The notes under the pieces: generated by a model
Database searches by the model: none
What the model saw: the letters and a program-made list of their open reading frames with translations, nothing else
What the model was told of the DNA's origin: nothing
Program-made: the position numbers and the translations under genes
In this document: one piece after another, positions 7,401 to 14,560 of the stretch
Position numbering within the stretch: the stretch's first letter is position 1
Layout of the letters: the number at the start of each line of letters is the position of its first letter
DNA from: CAZUZD01 sp964624465
GTDB taxonomy: Bacteria; Planctomycetota; Planctomycetia; Isosphaerales; Isosphaeraceae
Direction: 5' to 3'
NCBI GenBank assembly: GCA_964624465.1
Contig: CAZUZD010000142.1
Span: forward strand, 1 to 14,704
DNA: 14,704 bases

Positions 7401-8188
7401 GCCGCGCCGAGGCCGTCGAGCGGGTGCTGGCCCGCGCCGATGAGTTCGTCCGCACGCTGGCCACGACCGACGCCCGCACCATGCAAGCGACCTTCGAGTC
7501 GCTCCGCGAGCAATTGCTGACCACGTCGGCCGAGAAACCCGGCGAGCAGATCCAGGCCGCCGCCGTGCTCACGCTCCTGACCGAGATGGGCGGCGTCATC
7601 AACCCGCCCAGTGGCGACCAGGCCACCGAGATGGAGCGCCTGCTGGCCGGGGAACAGGGCCGGCGATTGGCCGGCCGGGTCGCGACGGAACTGGGCGGCG
7701 TGAGGAGCCTGCTCGGTGGCCAGCTCGCCGGCATCCTGCGCTCCGAGGCCGGTGACGACGCCCTGGCCCTCCAGCTCGGCGGTCGGTTCCTCAACTTCGC
7801 CAAGAACCGCCGCGAGTGGGCCAACGCCATCGTCGACTCGCTGGAGTATGCCCGTCGCCTGGGCGGCTTCCTGGGCTCGTGGGTCAACACGGCGAAGCGC
7901 ACCTTTCCCCACGTCTACGTCTTCGGCACCCACAGCGCCCCGGGCAAGGGCAGCCGCGAGACGTTCGTCGTCGTCGTCTCGCGCCAGCCGCTCGACCTGA
8001 CCGAGCTGGGCGAGCGGGCCGGCGACCCTCAGTTCGAGCTCGACGGCACCCCCAATCGACCGAAGCCCTACCCGGCCGAGGACATGCGGGCGCTGGAGAT
8101 CCGGGGCCGCGGCATCGTGCTGACCGACGACTACGCGCCCGTCGAGAACCTGCTCGCCCCGGTCGCCGAGACCCGCGCCCGCGAGTGA
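4403..8188 (+). CDS. Membrane-anchored spermidine-synthase-like fusion protein with two insertions
   Basis: A 1261-residue protein. Two homologous membrane blocks come first (about 10-260 and 284-520). Their start regions, residues 22-68 and 296-342, align without gaps with 31 of 47 identities, sharing WTSVIGI and LGN-LGG. A spermidine-synthase/SAM-methyltransferase-like fold follows: LVLDNLIHGY (581-590), nucleotide-loop LGGGSYTFPR (637-646), acidic E661-I-D663, GDAR (781-784), GDAFNDF (800-806), INIIDVYES (833-841), GGFLGSWVNT (about 1153-1162) and TDDYAPVENLL (1241-1251). The fold is interrupted at about 678-775 by a segment with two 29-residue repeats and at about 842-1150 by a long Ala/Leu/Glu/Arg-rich helical region. 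Whether it makes polyamines is doubtful; planctomycete fused MFS/spermidine-synthase proteins are named by fold only. ATGs at 4403 and 4406 follow GGAG at 4388-4391; an upstream in-frame ATG (4364) lacks a signal. A TlpA-like gene follows 57 bp downstream. Confidence 0.9.
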   Translation: MMRSLARWLPYSLSFFSSLCIMVLELVASRLVAQHVGASLIVWTSVIGIMLGGICLGNVLGGRLADRIPPREALGPLYALGAVLTVGCLWANALVGWLPGLGLLPWDLRTLVVVTLDFLIPGTVLGMISPVVAKMAVDEAKQSGSAIGDVYFLGAVGSIVGTFLAGFWLIYIAPTSTIVNVVAAALALLAGLLTREATGRLLALAGSAVLAVGAFGPIALGTTWPGLTISNIPINGVTLVGHALLLAAAVLAARRLRGQIDSARLANPTLSLREADPTVRLGDLAALAFLASLAFMALEMVAGRLVTRHLGSSVFGWTSVIGILLGGLSLGNFLGGKLANRIRSEKQASHLFLAASVLVSLILLAETPPTWLVRNPIGYLLRNEPPMPLAGQEGAFLGRAIEMTGFPWWFRVLFWTGVVFLIPSLAMGTVSPLVAKLAVERVRSTGRTGTAIGAVYAWGMVGSLVGTFLTGFVLIDWLGTKGVILLLTTLMALAATALGSVGHAAWAGIPLGLCVIAFAPGLMPEGPVRAFFVKQGRAWGLREKEADPLTVDGEIAYVDESNYYFIKVNNERDREGIKRELVLDNLIHGYVVMGQPNRLDYDYEHIYALVTHRQMQAKARAAGLDAPTRAELGALFLGGGSYTFPRYLQALYPKTWCEVAEIDPAVTRANQVALGLPGPDRTLPEPRRDAKTGQDLVTVRGRSVELGPAGSDQSREAYLTALEEIAPPLRRDPASGDGVATIDGDEVRFGPFTSAETKAKYLDALRRWYATSKYTIRTSWGDARQYVVRHPEPRFDVVYGDAFNDFSVPWHLTTQQFNEGLARMLTPEGVYMINIIDVYESDARAAAQGPRRGLLQSQIPNLNGRWNGEKSAETLAEDLVDTMMSADLQGCFDQATDAVAKALAADPRPMSRAELLQIAQAAVGSVEALNLPSEEEYKASAKVVLGQARARDVLLAVEAARAPIARRYRDAESADPAVAAILALLNSTRTVTFSRDTAEGRAEAVERVLARADEFVRTLATTDARTMQATFESLREQLLTTSAEKPGEQIQAAAVLTLLTEMGGVINPPSGDQATEMERLLAGEQGRRLAGRVATELGGVRSLLGGQLAGILRSEAGDDALALQLGGRFLNFAKNRREWANAIVDSLEYARRLGGFLGSWVNTAKRTFPHVYVFGTHSAPGKGSRETFVVVVSRQPLDLTELGERAGDPQFELDGTPNRPKPYPAEDMRALEIRGRGIVLTDDYAPVENLLAPVAETRARE
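6491..6706 (+). repeat. Two 29-residue protein repeats inside the synthase domain
   Basis: Codons 697-725 (6491-6577) and 740-768 (6620-6706) of the fusion protein encode matching units. Each runs from x-T-x-x-G through V-x-x-x-G-P and S to Y-L-x-A-L, with 10 of 29 identities and no gaps. They are separated by 14 residues (IAPPLRRDP and following). Together they make up most of the extra sequence between the E-x-D motif (661-663) and GDAR (781-784), where ordinary spermidine-synthase-like proteins need only about 20 residues. Confidence 0.6.
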
Positions 8189-8245
8189 GCGCGAGCCTCC
8201 GACCCCACACCGAGTCGCGCCCGAACCGATCTGGAGCCTCCCCCG

Positions 8246-8887
8246 ATGTCCGAATCGCCCAGCCCGCCCGACACCTCCACCCCGGGACCGGCGCCGGCAC
8301 CGGCACCGGCCCGCGAAGGCCGGAAGTTCTGGTGGGCGCTGATCGGATTCACGGCCCTCTGGTGCGTCTACCTGACCTGGTTCGGCCCCGGCGGGGGGGC
8401 CGGCGGCGGGCTGCCCCGGCCGATCCTGGACCGCTCGCCCCTGGCCCTGCCGGCCGATCTGAACTGGTCGGTGCGGGCGCTGGACGGCGGCACGATCGAC
8501 CTGGCCCGGTACCGGGGCCGGCCGGTGTTCCTGAACTTCTGGGCGACGTGGTGTCCCCCGTGCGTGGCCGAGATGCCGACCATCGAGGCCCTGGCCGCCG
8601 ATCCCAGGCTCCAGGGCGTGGCGTTCCTGGCCATCTCGATGGACAGCACCGACGCGGCGGCGCAGCGCTTTGTCCAGCGCAACCGGATGCGGGTCCCCGT
8701 GGGCCGGCCCTCGGGCGAGATCCCGGCCATGTTCCAGACGGACGGCATCCCGGCGACGTTCATCATCGGGCCCGACGGCAACCTCGTCGTGCAGGAGGTC
8801 GGGGCCGCCCAGTGGGACCACCCCGACGTCGTCCGCCTGCTCGAACGCCTCGCCACTCCCGGCCCGCCCGCCGGCGCCACTCCCTGA
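8246..8887 (+). CDS. Membrane-anchored TlpA-like thioredoxin-fold protein
   Basis: A 213-residue thiol-disulfide oxidoreductase of the TlpA/ResA type. These proteins act outside the inner membrane, reducing or rearranging disulfides, for instance during cytochrome c maturation. Residues 1-26 are a Pro/Ala-rich cytoplasmic stub with a PAPAPAPA run, residues 28-46 form one membrane helix (KFWWALIGFTALWCVYLTWF), and the thioredoxin fold begins near 75. The active site is W102-C103-P104-P105-C106 after VFLNFWAT, and the cis-proline is P169 in GIPATFIIGPDG. The ATG at 8246 is preceded by GGAG with 10-nt spacing. It starts 57 bp after the synthase fusion and is probably co-transcribed with it. The partner substrate is unknown; no cytochrome gene is in view. 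Family and topology are firm. Confidence 0.92.
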   Translation: MSESPSPPDTSTPGPAPAPAPAREGRKFWWALIGFTALWCVYLTWFGPGGGAGGGLPRPILDRSPLALPADLNWSVRALDGGTIDLARYRGRPVFLNFWATWCPPCVAEMPTIEALAADPRLQGVAFLAISMDSTDAAAQRFVQRNRMRVPVGRPSGEIPAMFQTDGIPATFIIGPDGNLVVQEVGAAQWDHPDVVRLLERLATPGPPAGATP

Positions 8888-8911
8888 ACGGCGCCGGGGA
8901 TCGTGCCGGGC

Positions 8912-9808
8912 TCAGACCTGGATCTCGACCGGCTGGCCGCCCGTCGAGCCGCTGCGGTTGGCCGCCTCGATGAAGGCGACCAGCTCCAGCGACTCGCGGA
9001 CGTCGAACGGCGGCTTGCGGGTCTCGAACATCGTCACCACACGCTTCAGCAGCTCGCGGTAGATGAACTGGGTGCCCACGCCGTAGGTCTTCACGGCCGT
9101 GGACCCGTAGATCGTGAAGCCGTAATCCGCCTTGCCGTCGCGGAGGCCGCGGACCGAGGCGACGCGGCCGTCGGCCCACTCGCCGGTGGCCACCTCGCCG
9201 CCGGCAGTGCTCAGCCCGACGACCCGGCGGCAGCCGGGGCCCATCAGGGCGTAGAGCATCTCGACCGGGTGGATGCCGTAGTGGAACAGGCCGGGGTTGC
9301 GGGGGTGCGTGGGGGCCGGTCCGTAGGTGTGCGCCCCGATGATGGCGCCGGTCTCCTTCGGATCGCTCCGGGCGGCGACCACCTCCGGGGCGTACCGCAG
9401 GCTCGAGCTGGTGAACAGCGGCGTGTGGGTCCGGTCGGCCAGGTCGACCAGGGCCTTCGCGTCGGCCAGCGAGCAGGCGAATGGCTTGTCCACGAACATG
9501 GGGATCCCGCGCTCGAGGAACGGCCGGGCCCGCTCCAGGTGCACGCTGCCGTCGACCGACTCGATCATCACGGCGTCAATCTTGCCGAAGAGGTCGGCGG
9601 GGTCGTCGAGGATCGGGACCCCGTACTCCTTCATCTTGGCGGTGTACTCCGGGATCCGCTCGGGCGAGATCTCGGACCGGCCCGGCACGCCCGCGACGAC
9701 CCTGGCGCCCTCGACCCACTGGTCCTCGGCGATGTCGACGTGGTTGAACCGCTTGGTGAACTCGACGACGTGGCTGGTATCGAAGTCGACCAGGCCGATG
9801 CGGATCAT
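8912..9808 (-). CDS. Gfo/Idh/MocA-family NAD(P)-dependent oxidoreductase-like protein
   Basis: A 298-residue protein with the two-domain plan of the family: a Rossmann fold to about residue 120, then an alpha/beta substrate domain. These enzymes oxidise or reduce sugars, inositols and related compounds. Evidence is VDKPFACSLADAKALVD (106-122), the counterpart of the EKP motif with K108; RYAPEVVAA (138-146); and FHYGIHPVEMLYALMG (175-190), where H176 and H180 are the likely active-site histidines. The usual N-terminal glycine-rich dinucleotide loop is replaced by IGLVDFDTSHVVEF (4-17), so cofactor use is less certain. The ATG at 9808 places the first strand at residue 2; an in-frame extension to 9886 is Pro/Arg-rich. 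It converges on the TlpA-like gene with only 24 bp between the stop codons. No neighbour suggests a substrate. Confidence 0.85.
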   Translation of the reverse strand: MIRIGLVDFDTSHVVEFTKRFNHVDIAEDQWVEGARVVAGVPGRSEISPERIPEYTAKMKEYGVPILDDPADLFGKIDAVMIESVDGSVHLERARPFLERGIPMFVDKPFACSLADAKALVDLADRTHTPLFTSSSLRYAPEVVAARSDPKETGAIIGAHTYGPAPTHPRNPGLFHYGIHPVEMLYALMGPGCRRVVGLSTAGGEVATGEWADGRVASVRGLRDGKADYGFTIYGSTAVKTYGVGTQFIYRELLKRVVTMFETRKPPFDVRESLELVAFIEAANRSGSTGGQPVEIQV

Positions 9809-9989
9809 GGGTGGGGTGCTCCCGGGTCGGAGTGGCCGGCAGGTGGGCGAGGGCCTCACTTCAGCAGGTCGGCCGACCCGGATCAAGGCGGGGGTGGCGG
9901 GCGGCCCGGCCGGGGGTGCGGCGGCCCGCCTTGCCCATTCCGGGCCGATCGGTTAGCGTTCCCGCACGGTTTTCCCTGCGGAGACGGTC

Positions 9990-10853
9990 ATGGATGGGCC
10001 TGGGCCTGACACGCTGTTCGTGGGCGATCTGGGCGACCCCTGGGTCGCGGCGATCGCCGACGCGCTGCCGCCGGGATCGCGCCGGCAGCATTGCCAGGGC
10101 GAGCTGCCCGAGCCCTGGCCCGCGGCGGTCCGCGCCGCCCGTACCGTCGTGCTCCATCGCGCCGCGGTGGGGCTCGGAGATGCCGACCGGCTGCGGAGTC
10201 TCAAGGAACCGACCGACGCGCCGGCGCCGAAGGTCGTGCTCTGCCTCGGGCAGCACGTCCGCCAGCGGCAGGTGGAGCGCTGCACGCCGTTCGTGGATCT
10301 GATCCTGCCCGAGGCGACCGCCGCCTGGACGATCGCCCGCCATGTGGCCGCCGAGCCGGCCCGGCCGGCGCCCCCGCCCGGGGATCCCTCGGTGGTGATC
10401 GTCAGTCACCACTCCGAGATGCGGGCCATGCTGGCCGACGCCTGCCGCCGCGGCGGGTTCGGGGTCCGGCCGGCCCGCGACTGGTCAACGGCCGCCCTGG
10501 ACGGCCTGGCCCTCTGGGAAGTGCCGACCCTGGAGCCCGACTGGCCGCACATCCTCCGCGCCGAGGCCCGCCACCGGCCGGTGCTGGCCCTGCTCGGGTT
10601 CGCCGACCGCGCCCTGGTGGCCACGGCCCGCGAGGCGGGTGCGATCGCCTGCCTGGACCTGCCCTGCGACCCGCACGACCTCGCCTGGCTCATCGACCGG
10701 ATCACTCGCCAGCTCCAGGATCGTCCGGCCCGGGCCGCGGGCCGTTCCGAACCGGGGCACGCGGTTCCGCCCCGGCCGGCCGGCTCACGACGCGCTCGCC
10801 GTCAGCCCATCCGCCGGCCCGATTCCGGCCCCACATCGTCGGGGCGATCCTGA
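9990..10853 (+). CDS. Protein of two degenerate receiver-like domains, function unknown
   Basis: A 287-residue protein with no confident family. Residues 134-240 resemble a response-regulator receiver fold: a first strand SVVIVSHHSEMRAMLADACR (134-153), a fourth strand HRPVLALLGFAD (195-206), then a helix and AGAIACLDLPCDPHDLAWLI (216-235), which mimics the usual AGA-x-x-x-L-x-KP-x-x-x-x-x-L ending. The acidic pocket is absent, the expected phosphorylated Asp position falls in ALWEVP (174-179), and the Lys before Pro is Leu. Residues 7-118 may be a second, more decayed copy (TLFVGDLG, then KVVLCLGQ and FVDLILPE). The tail from about 242 is basic and Pro/Arg-rich, possibly disordered. The ATG has a good GGAG 6 nt upstream. 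It is transcribed away from the oxidoreductase and is followed 131 bp later by mfd. It would be phosphorylation-independent if it works as a receiver at all. Confidence 0.7.
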   Translation: MDGPGPDTLFVGDLGDPWVAAIADALPPGSRRQHCQGELPEPWPAAVRAARTVVLHRAAVGLGDADRLRSLKEPTDAPAPKVVLCLGQHVRQRQVERCTPFVDLILPEATAAWTIARHVAAEPARPAPPPGDPSVVIVSHHSEMRAMLADACRRGGFGVRPARDWSTAALDGLALWEVPTLEPDWPHILRAEARHRPVLALLGFADRALVATAREAGAIACLDLPCDPHDLAWLIDRITRQLQDRPARAAGRSEPGHAVPPRPAGSRRARRQPIRRPDSGPTSSGRS

Positions 10854-10869
10854 CCCCCGTCGCCTGACC

Positions 10870-10892
10870 CGGCCGTGGCACCACGGCCGTGG
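10870..10892. repeat. Inverted repeat after the receiver-like gene
   Basis: CGGCCGTGG and CCACGGCCG form perfect 9-bp arms around CA (10870-10889). The right arm continues into the 12-bp palindrome CCACGGCCGTGG (10881-10892), so two alternative pairings exist. It starts 17 bp after the stop codon of the receiver-like gene. There is no T-run, and a 2-nt loop is too tight for a normal hairpin, so an operator or a DNA-level signal is as likely as a terminator. Confidence 0.4.
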
Positions 10893-10984
10893 AACGGCGC
10901 TTGCACCCGGCGCCACGGAACCCGCTCGCTGACGCCCACCTCCCGCGATCCGCCCCCCGAACCGGCACGCTGTTGAGCCGCACC

Positions 10985-13167
10985 ATGAGCCGGACCGCCA
11001 AGCGATCGACCCCGCCGACCGAACCGGGTGGGGTCCGCGACCTGAAGGACCTGACGCGCCTGGTGCAGCGCGCGCCGGGGATGCCCGAGGTGGTCGCCGC
11101 CCTCAAGAACGGCCGCAGCGGCACCATCGACGGCGCCTGGGGCTCGGCCGCATCGCTGGCGATCGCCGGCCTGGGGCTCCAGGCCCCGGTCTGCCTCGTG
11201 GTCGTGCTGGCGCACGTCGGCGACGTCGACGACTTCGCCGAGGACGTGACGACCTTCGCCGGCGCCCGCCCGGAGGTCCTGCCTGTCTGGGAGCGCCCGA
11301 TCCGCCTGCCCACCGACGGCATGCCGCACCTCGGCGACGAGACCTTCGGCCGTCGCATCCGCCTGGTCCGCCGGCTGGCCCGCGCGGCGGTGCCGCGGCG
11401 CGTCGTGGCCGCGATCCCGTCCCTGATGCAGGCGATCCCCCGCCCCGAGGTGCTCGCGGCCGCCTCGCGACGGGTGCAGCTCGGCGACGTGGTGGCGCCC
11501 GAGGCCCTGGCCGGCTGGTTGCTCGAACACGGTCTGAACCGGTCCGAGGTTGTCGAGGTGCCCGGCGAGTTCAGCCTCCGGGGCGGCATCCTCGACGTCT
11601 TCCCGCCCGACGCCACCGAGCCCGTCCGCATCGAGTTCTTCGGCGACGAGGTCGAGTCGATCCGCCCCTTCGACGCCGAGAGCCAGCGCTCGCGCGATCG
11701 CTGGGACTCGGTCCTGCTCGGGGCGCCCGTGCCGCTCGATCCGAGCCGGCCGGGCGATCTGGGCCCGGTGGCGAGCTGGTTCCCCGAGGGGACCTGGGTT
11801 GCCCTGGTCGAGCCCAACGATCTCCGCGAGGAGGGCCGGCTGTTCCTGCAACGGTCCGACGATCCCCGCGGGCTCTACCCCGTCGACAAGACCTTTGCCG
11901 CGCTGCTCAAGCGGCCCTCGGTCACGCTCTCGACGCTCTCGGCCACGACCCTGGAGACGAGCTGCCACCTCAAGATCGAGTCGGTCGAGCGGTTCTCGGG
12001 CGAGCTCTCGAAGGTCAAGGCCGAGCTGGACAGTGCCTCCGGCGGCGACCGGGTGCTGATCGCCTGCCACAACGCGGCCGAGGTCGAGCGGCTGGGTGAG
12101 GTCTTCTCCGACACGAGCCTGGCGGCGACCGGGCGGCTGAGCCTGGTCGTCGGGCGAGTCCGGGCCGGGTTCCGGATGCACGACGCCGACACCCTGGTCA
12201 TCAGCGACCATGAGCTGTTCGACCGCGCCGACATCCGCCGCGGCGGGTCGCGGCGCCGGTACGAGAGCCGGGCGATCGACAGCTTCCTGGACCTGAACGA
12301 GGGCGACCTCGTCGTCCACATCAGCCACGGGATCGCGATCTACCGCGGCCTGCAACTGCTCGACAAGGGAGACTTCGCCGAGGAGCAGCTCGTCCTCGAG
12401 TTCGCCGAGGGGACGAAGCTCTACGTGCCGGTCGCCAAGGTCGACCTGGTGCAGAAGTACGTCGGCGGCGGCAAGGCGACGCCGGCGCTCTCGAAGATCG
12501 GCTCGTCGGCGTGGGAGAAGCGCAAGAAGCGGGTCGCCGAGGCGGTCGTCGACCTGGCCAGCGAGCTGATCGACATCCAGGCCCAGCGGGCCGCCGTGCC
12601 GGGGCACGCGTACCCGCCCGAGGACTCGCACTGGATGGCCGAGTTCGAGGCGGCGTTCCCGTTCGAGGAGACCCCCGACCAGCTCGCGGCCATCGAGGCG
12701 ATCAAGGGGGACATGGCCCAGACCAAGCCGATGGACCGGCTGATCTGCGGCGACGTGGGCTACGGCAAGACCGAGGTCGCCATGCGCGCGGCCTTCAAGG
12801 CGATCGACGCCGGCAAGCAGGTCGCCGTGCTCGTGCCCACCACCGTGCTGGCCGAGCAGCATCACCGGTCGTTCTCGAAGCGGATGGCCGAGTTCCCGTT
12901 CACCATCGAGGTCGTCAACCGCTTCCGCGCCAAGGGCGAGACCCGCGAGGTCCTGAAGCGCACGGCGGCCGGCACGGTCGACGTGCTGATCGGCACGCAC
13001 CGGATCGTGCAGAAGGACGTGACGTTCAAGGACCTGGGGCTGGTCGTCATCGACGAGGAGCAGCGGTTTGGCGTCGAGGACAAGGAGTGGCTCAAGAGCC
13101 TGCGGGCCACGGTGGACCTGCTCACGCTCTCGGCCCTCGAGTCGAGCTCGGTGCCCGAAGACGAGCA
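10985..13167 (+). CDS. mfd: Transcription-repair coupling factor Mfd, N-terminal two thirds (to the N run)
   Basis: Mfd is the cytoplasmic ATP-dependent translocase that pushes stalled RNA polymerase off damaged DNA and recruits UvrA. This part encodes about 727 residues. The UvrB-like N-terminal module has a degenerate nucleotide loop (GAWGSAASL, 47-55) and the classic PGEFSLRGGILDVFPP (about 193-208). The RNA-polymerase-interacting, CarD-like domain starts at EGDLVVHISHGIAIYRG (439-455). The helicase core has Walker A GDVGYGKTE (589-597) and Walker B DEEQ (690-693), followed by RFGVEDKEWLKSLRATVD. The ATG at 10985 is chosen because family-like sequence begins soon after; an in-frame GTG at 10889 is possible, and neither has a strong ribosome-binding site. 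The last 10 codons before the gap (LESSSVPEDE) do not match Mfd, in which TPIPRT should follow TLSA directly. Confidence 0.93.
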
Positions 13168-13177
13168 NNNNNNNNNN
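13168..13177. other. Assembly gap (10 N) inside mfd
   Basis: Ten N mark a scaffold join, presumably of unknown true length. The reading frame differs on the two sides, which carries no meaning if the length is nominal. The Mfd protein sequence appears complete without any missing bases, because both flanks encode the same D-[LV]-L-T-L-S-A stretch. Confidence 0.99.
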
Positions 13178-14336
13178 CGACGTGCTGACCCTTTCGGCCA
13201 CGCCCATCCCGCGCACCCTGCACATGAGCCTGCTCGGCATCCGCGACATCTCGAACCTGGAGACGCCGCCTCCCGACCGCAAGGCGATTGAGACCCGCAT
13301 CTCGCGCTGGGAGGACGACCTGATCCGGCGGGCGATCAACCGCGAGCTGGACCGCGACGGTCAGGTGTACTTCGTCCACAACCGGGTGCACGACATCCAG
13401 GCGATCTGCGACCGGATCCAGGCGATCGTCCCCGGGGTCCGGATGCTGATCGTGCATGGTCAGATGCCCGGCGATCAGATCGAGCGGAACATGCTCGCGT
13501 TCGTGCGGCACGAGGCGGACATCCTGGTCGCGACCACGATCATCGAGAGCGGCCTGGACATCCCCAACGTCAACACGATCTTCATCCACGAGGCCGACCG
13601 CTACGGCCTGGCCGACCTGCACCAGCTCCGCGGCCGGGTGGGACGGTTCAAGCACCGGGCGTACGCGTACCTGCTGCTGGAGTCGGACCGGCCGGTGACG
13701 CCGAACGCGGTCAAGCGGCTCAAGGCGATCGAGGAGTTCACCGAGCTGGGCGCCGGGTTCAAGATCGCGCTGCGCGACCTGGAGATCCGGGGCGCCGGCA
13801 ACATCCTGGGCGCCGAGCAATCGGGGCACATCGAGGCGGTCGGCTACGAGCTGTACTGCACCCTGCTGGAGAACGCCGTGCGGGCCCTGACGGCGAAGCC
13901 GGAGAAGGCGGCGCCGGAGTGCTCGATCGAGCTGGCCTGGCGGGCGTACCTGCCGCGCGACTACGTGCCGGGCCAGAAGCTCAAGGTCGAGCTGTATCGC
14001 CGGCTGGCGCGGATCCGGACGCTCGAGCGGCTGGGCGATTTTCGCCAGGAGCTGGAGGATCGATTCGGACCCCCGCCGCCGCCGACCCGCAACCTGCTGG
14101 CTGAGGCCGAGCTGCGGGTGCACGCCGAGCGCTGGCAGGTGTCGCGGATCCACGTCGAGGCCGAGTTCCTCGTCCTGACGTACCGCTCGGCGCGACGGAT
14201 CGAGGAGCTGGCGCGGCGGTGCCCGCCGGGCCAGGTGCGGGTGGTGGACGAGCGCACGGCGTACGTGCCGCTGGAGGAGCGGCGGCCGGCGGCTGAGGTC
14301 GCGGCGGTGGCCAAAGCGCTCTTGCAGGTTTCGTAG
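13178..14336 (+). CDS. mfd: Transcription-repair coupling factor Mfd, C-terminal third (from the N run)
   Basis: This part encodes about 385 residues and completes the translocase. It starts inside the helicase core at DVLTLSATPIPRTL (motif III region), continues with YFVHNRVHDIQ and VHGQMPG, then motif V TTIIESGLDIPN (13539-13574) and motif VI LHQLRGRVGRF (13618-13650). The translocation (TRG) region and GAGNILGAEQSGHIEAVGYE (13792-13851) are typical of Mfd and RecG. The C-terminal autoinhibitory UvrA-mimic domain (TRCF domain) runs from about 13920 to the TAG at 14334-14336. With the first part, the total is about 1,095 residues once the duplicated stretch is removed, close to the 1,148 of E. 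coli Mfd. It belongs to the same gene as 10985-13167 if the scaffold join is right. Confidence 0.93.
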
Positions 14337-14548
14337 CGCCGGGCTAAGTTCCCGCCGCCCATCTCCCGCTCACCCCTGCGCTGCACCGGACCCGCCGGCC
14401 CACGGCCGCGGTCCAGCGAGCCCCGAACCGTCCCACTCGCCGGCTCCCGATTGCCGCCACGCGACCGCCGTCCAGGCTCCCCCGGACCGGCGGGCCCCGC
14501 GAGCAGCATCGGAGCCGGCGCTCTGGCCCCATTTTCCTGCTGCCTGTC

Positions 14549-14557
14549 GAGGGGGGA
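14549..14557 (+). promoter_or_regulatory. Ribosome-binding site of the right-edge gene
   Basis: GAGGGGGGA ends 3 nt before the ATG at 14561, with its GAGGGG core 6 nt away. It is a strong site for this window and fixes the start of the last gene. Confidence 0.5.
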
Positions 14558-14560
14558 TCG

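Noticed and set aside
8283..8312. Short CCGGCA/CCGGCG microrepeat in the TlpA-like gene
   Set aside because: It simply encodes the Pro/Ala run before the membrane helix. The unit number is low and it stays in frame, so it shows nothing beyond a flexible leader.
5336..8821. Open frame of 1161 codons on the minus strand opposite the synthase fusion and TlpA-like genes
   Set aside because: It is dominated by Arg, Gly, Asp, Gln and Val with no domain. The plus strand codes clear families over the same bases. Long antisense frames are expected where third codon positions are almost all G or C.
8888..8911. Bidirectional terminator between the convergent TlpA-like and oxidoreductase genes
   Set aside because: The 24-bp gap contains GCCGGGG and GCCGGGC, which are direct rather than inverted, and there is no T-run.
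13132..13177. Intein beginning after TLSA in Mfd
   Set aside because: The left tail begins LESSSVPEDE without the Cys/Ser block of inteins. The right side starts with DVLTLSA rather than an intein end in His-Asn. The flank overlap is explained better by a scaffold join.
10802..13339. Open frame of 845 codons on the minus strand opposite mfd
   Set aside because: It runs through the N run and has low-complexity composition. The plus strand carries unmistakable Mfd motifs.
14388..14414. Imperfect dyad GGACC...GGTCC about 50 bp after the mfd stop, considered as a terminator
   Set aside because: The arms are interrupted by mismatches and there is no T-run on either strand. Similar dyads are common by chance in such G+C-rich DNA.
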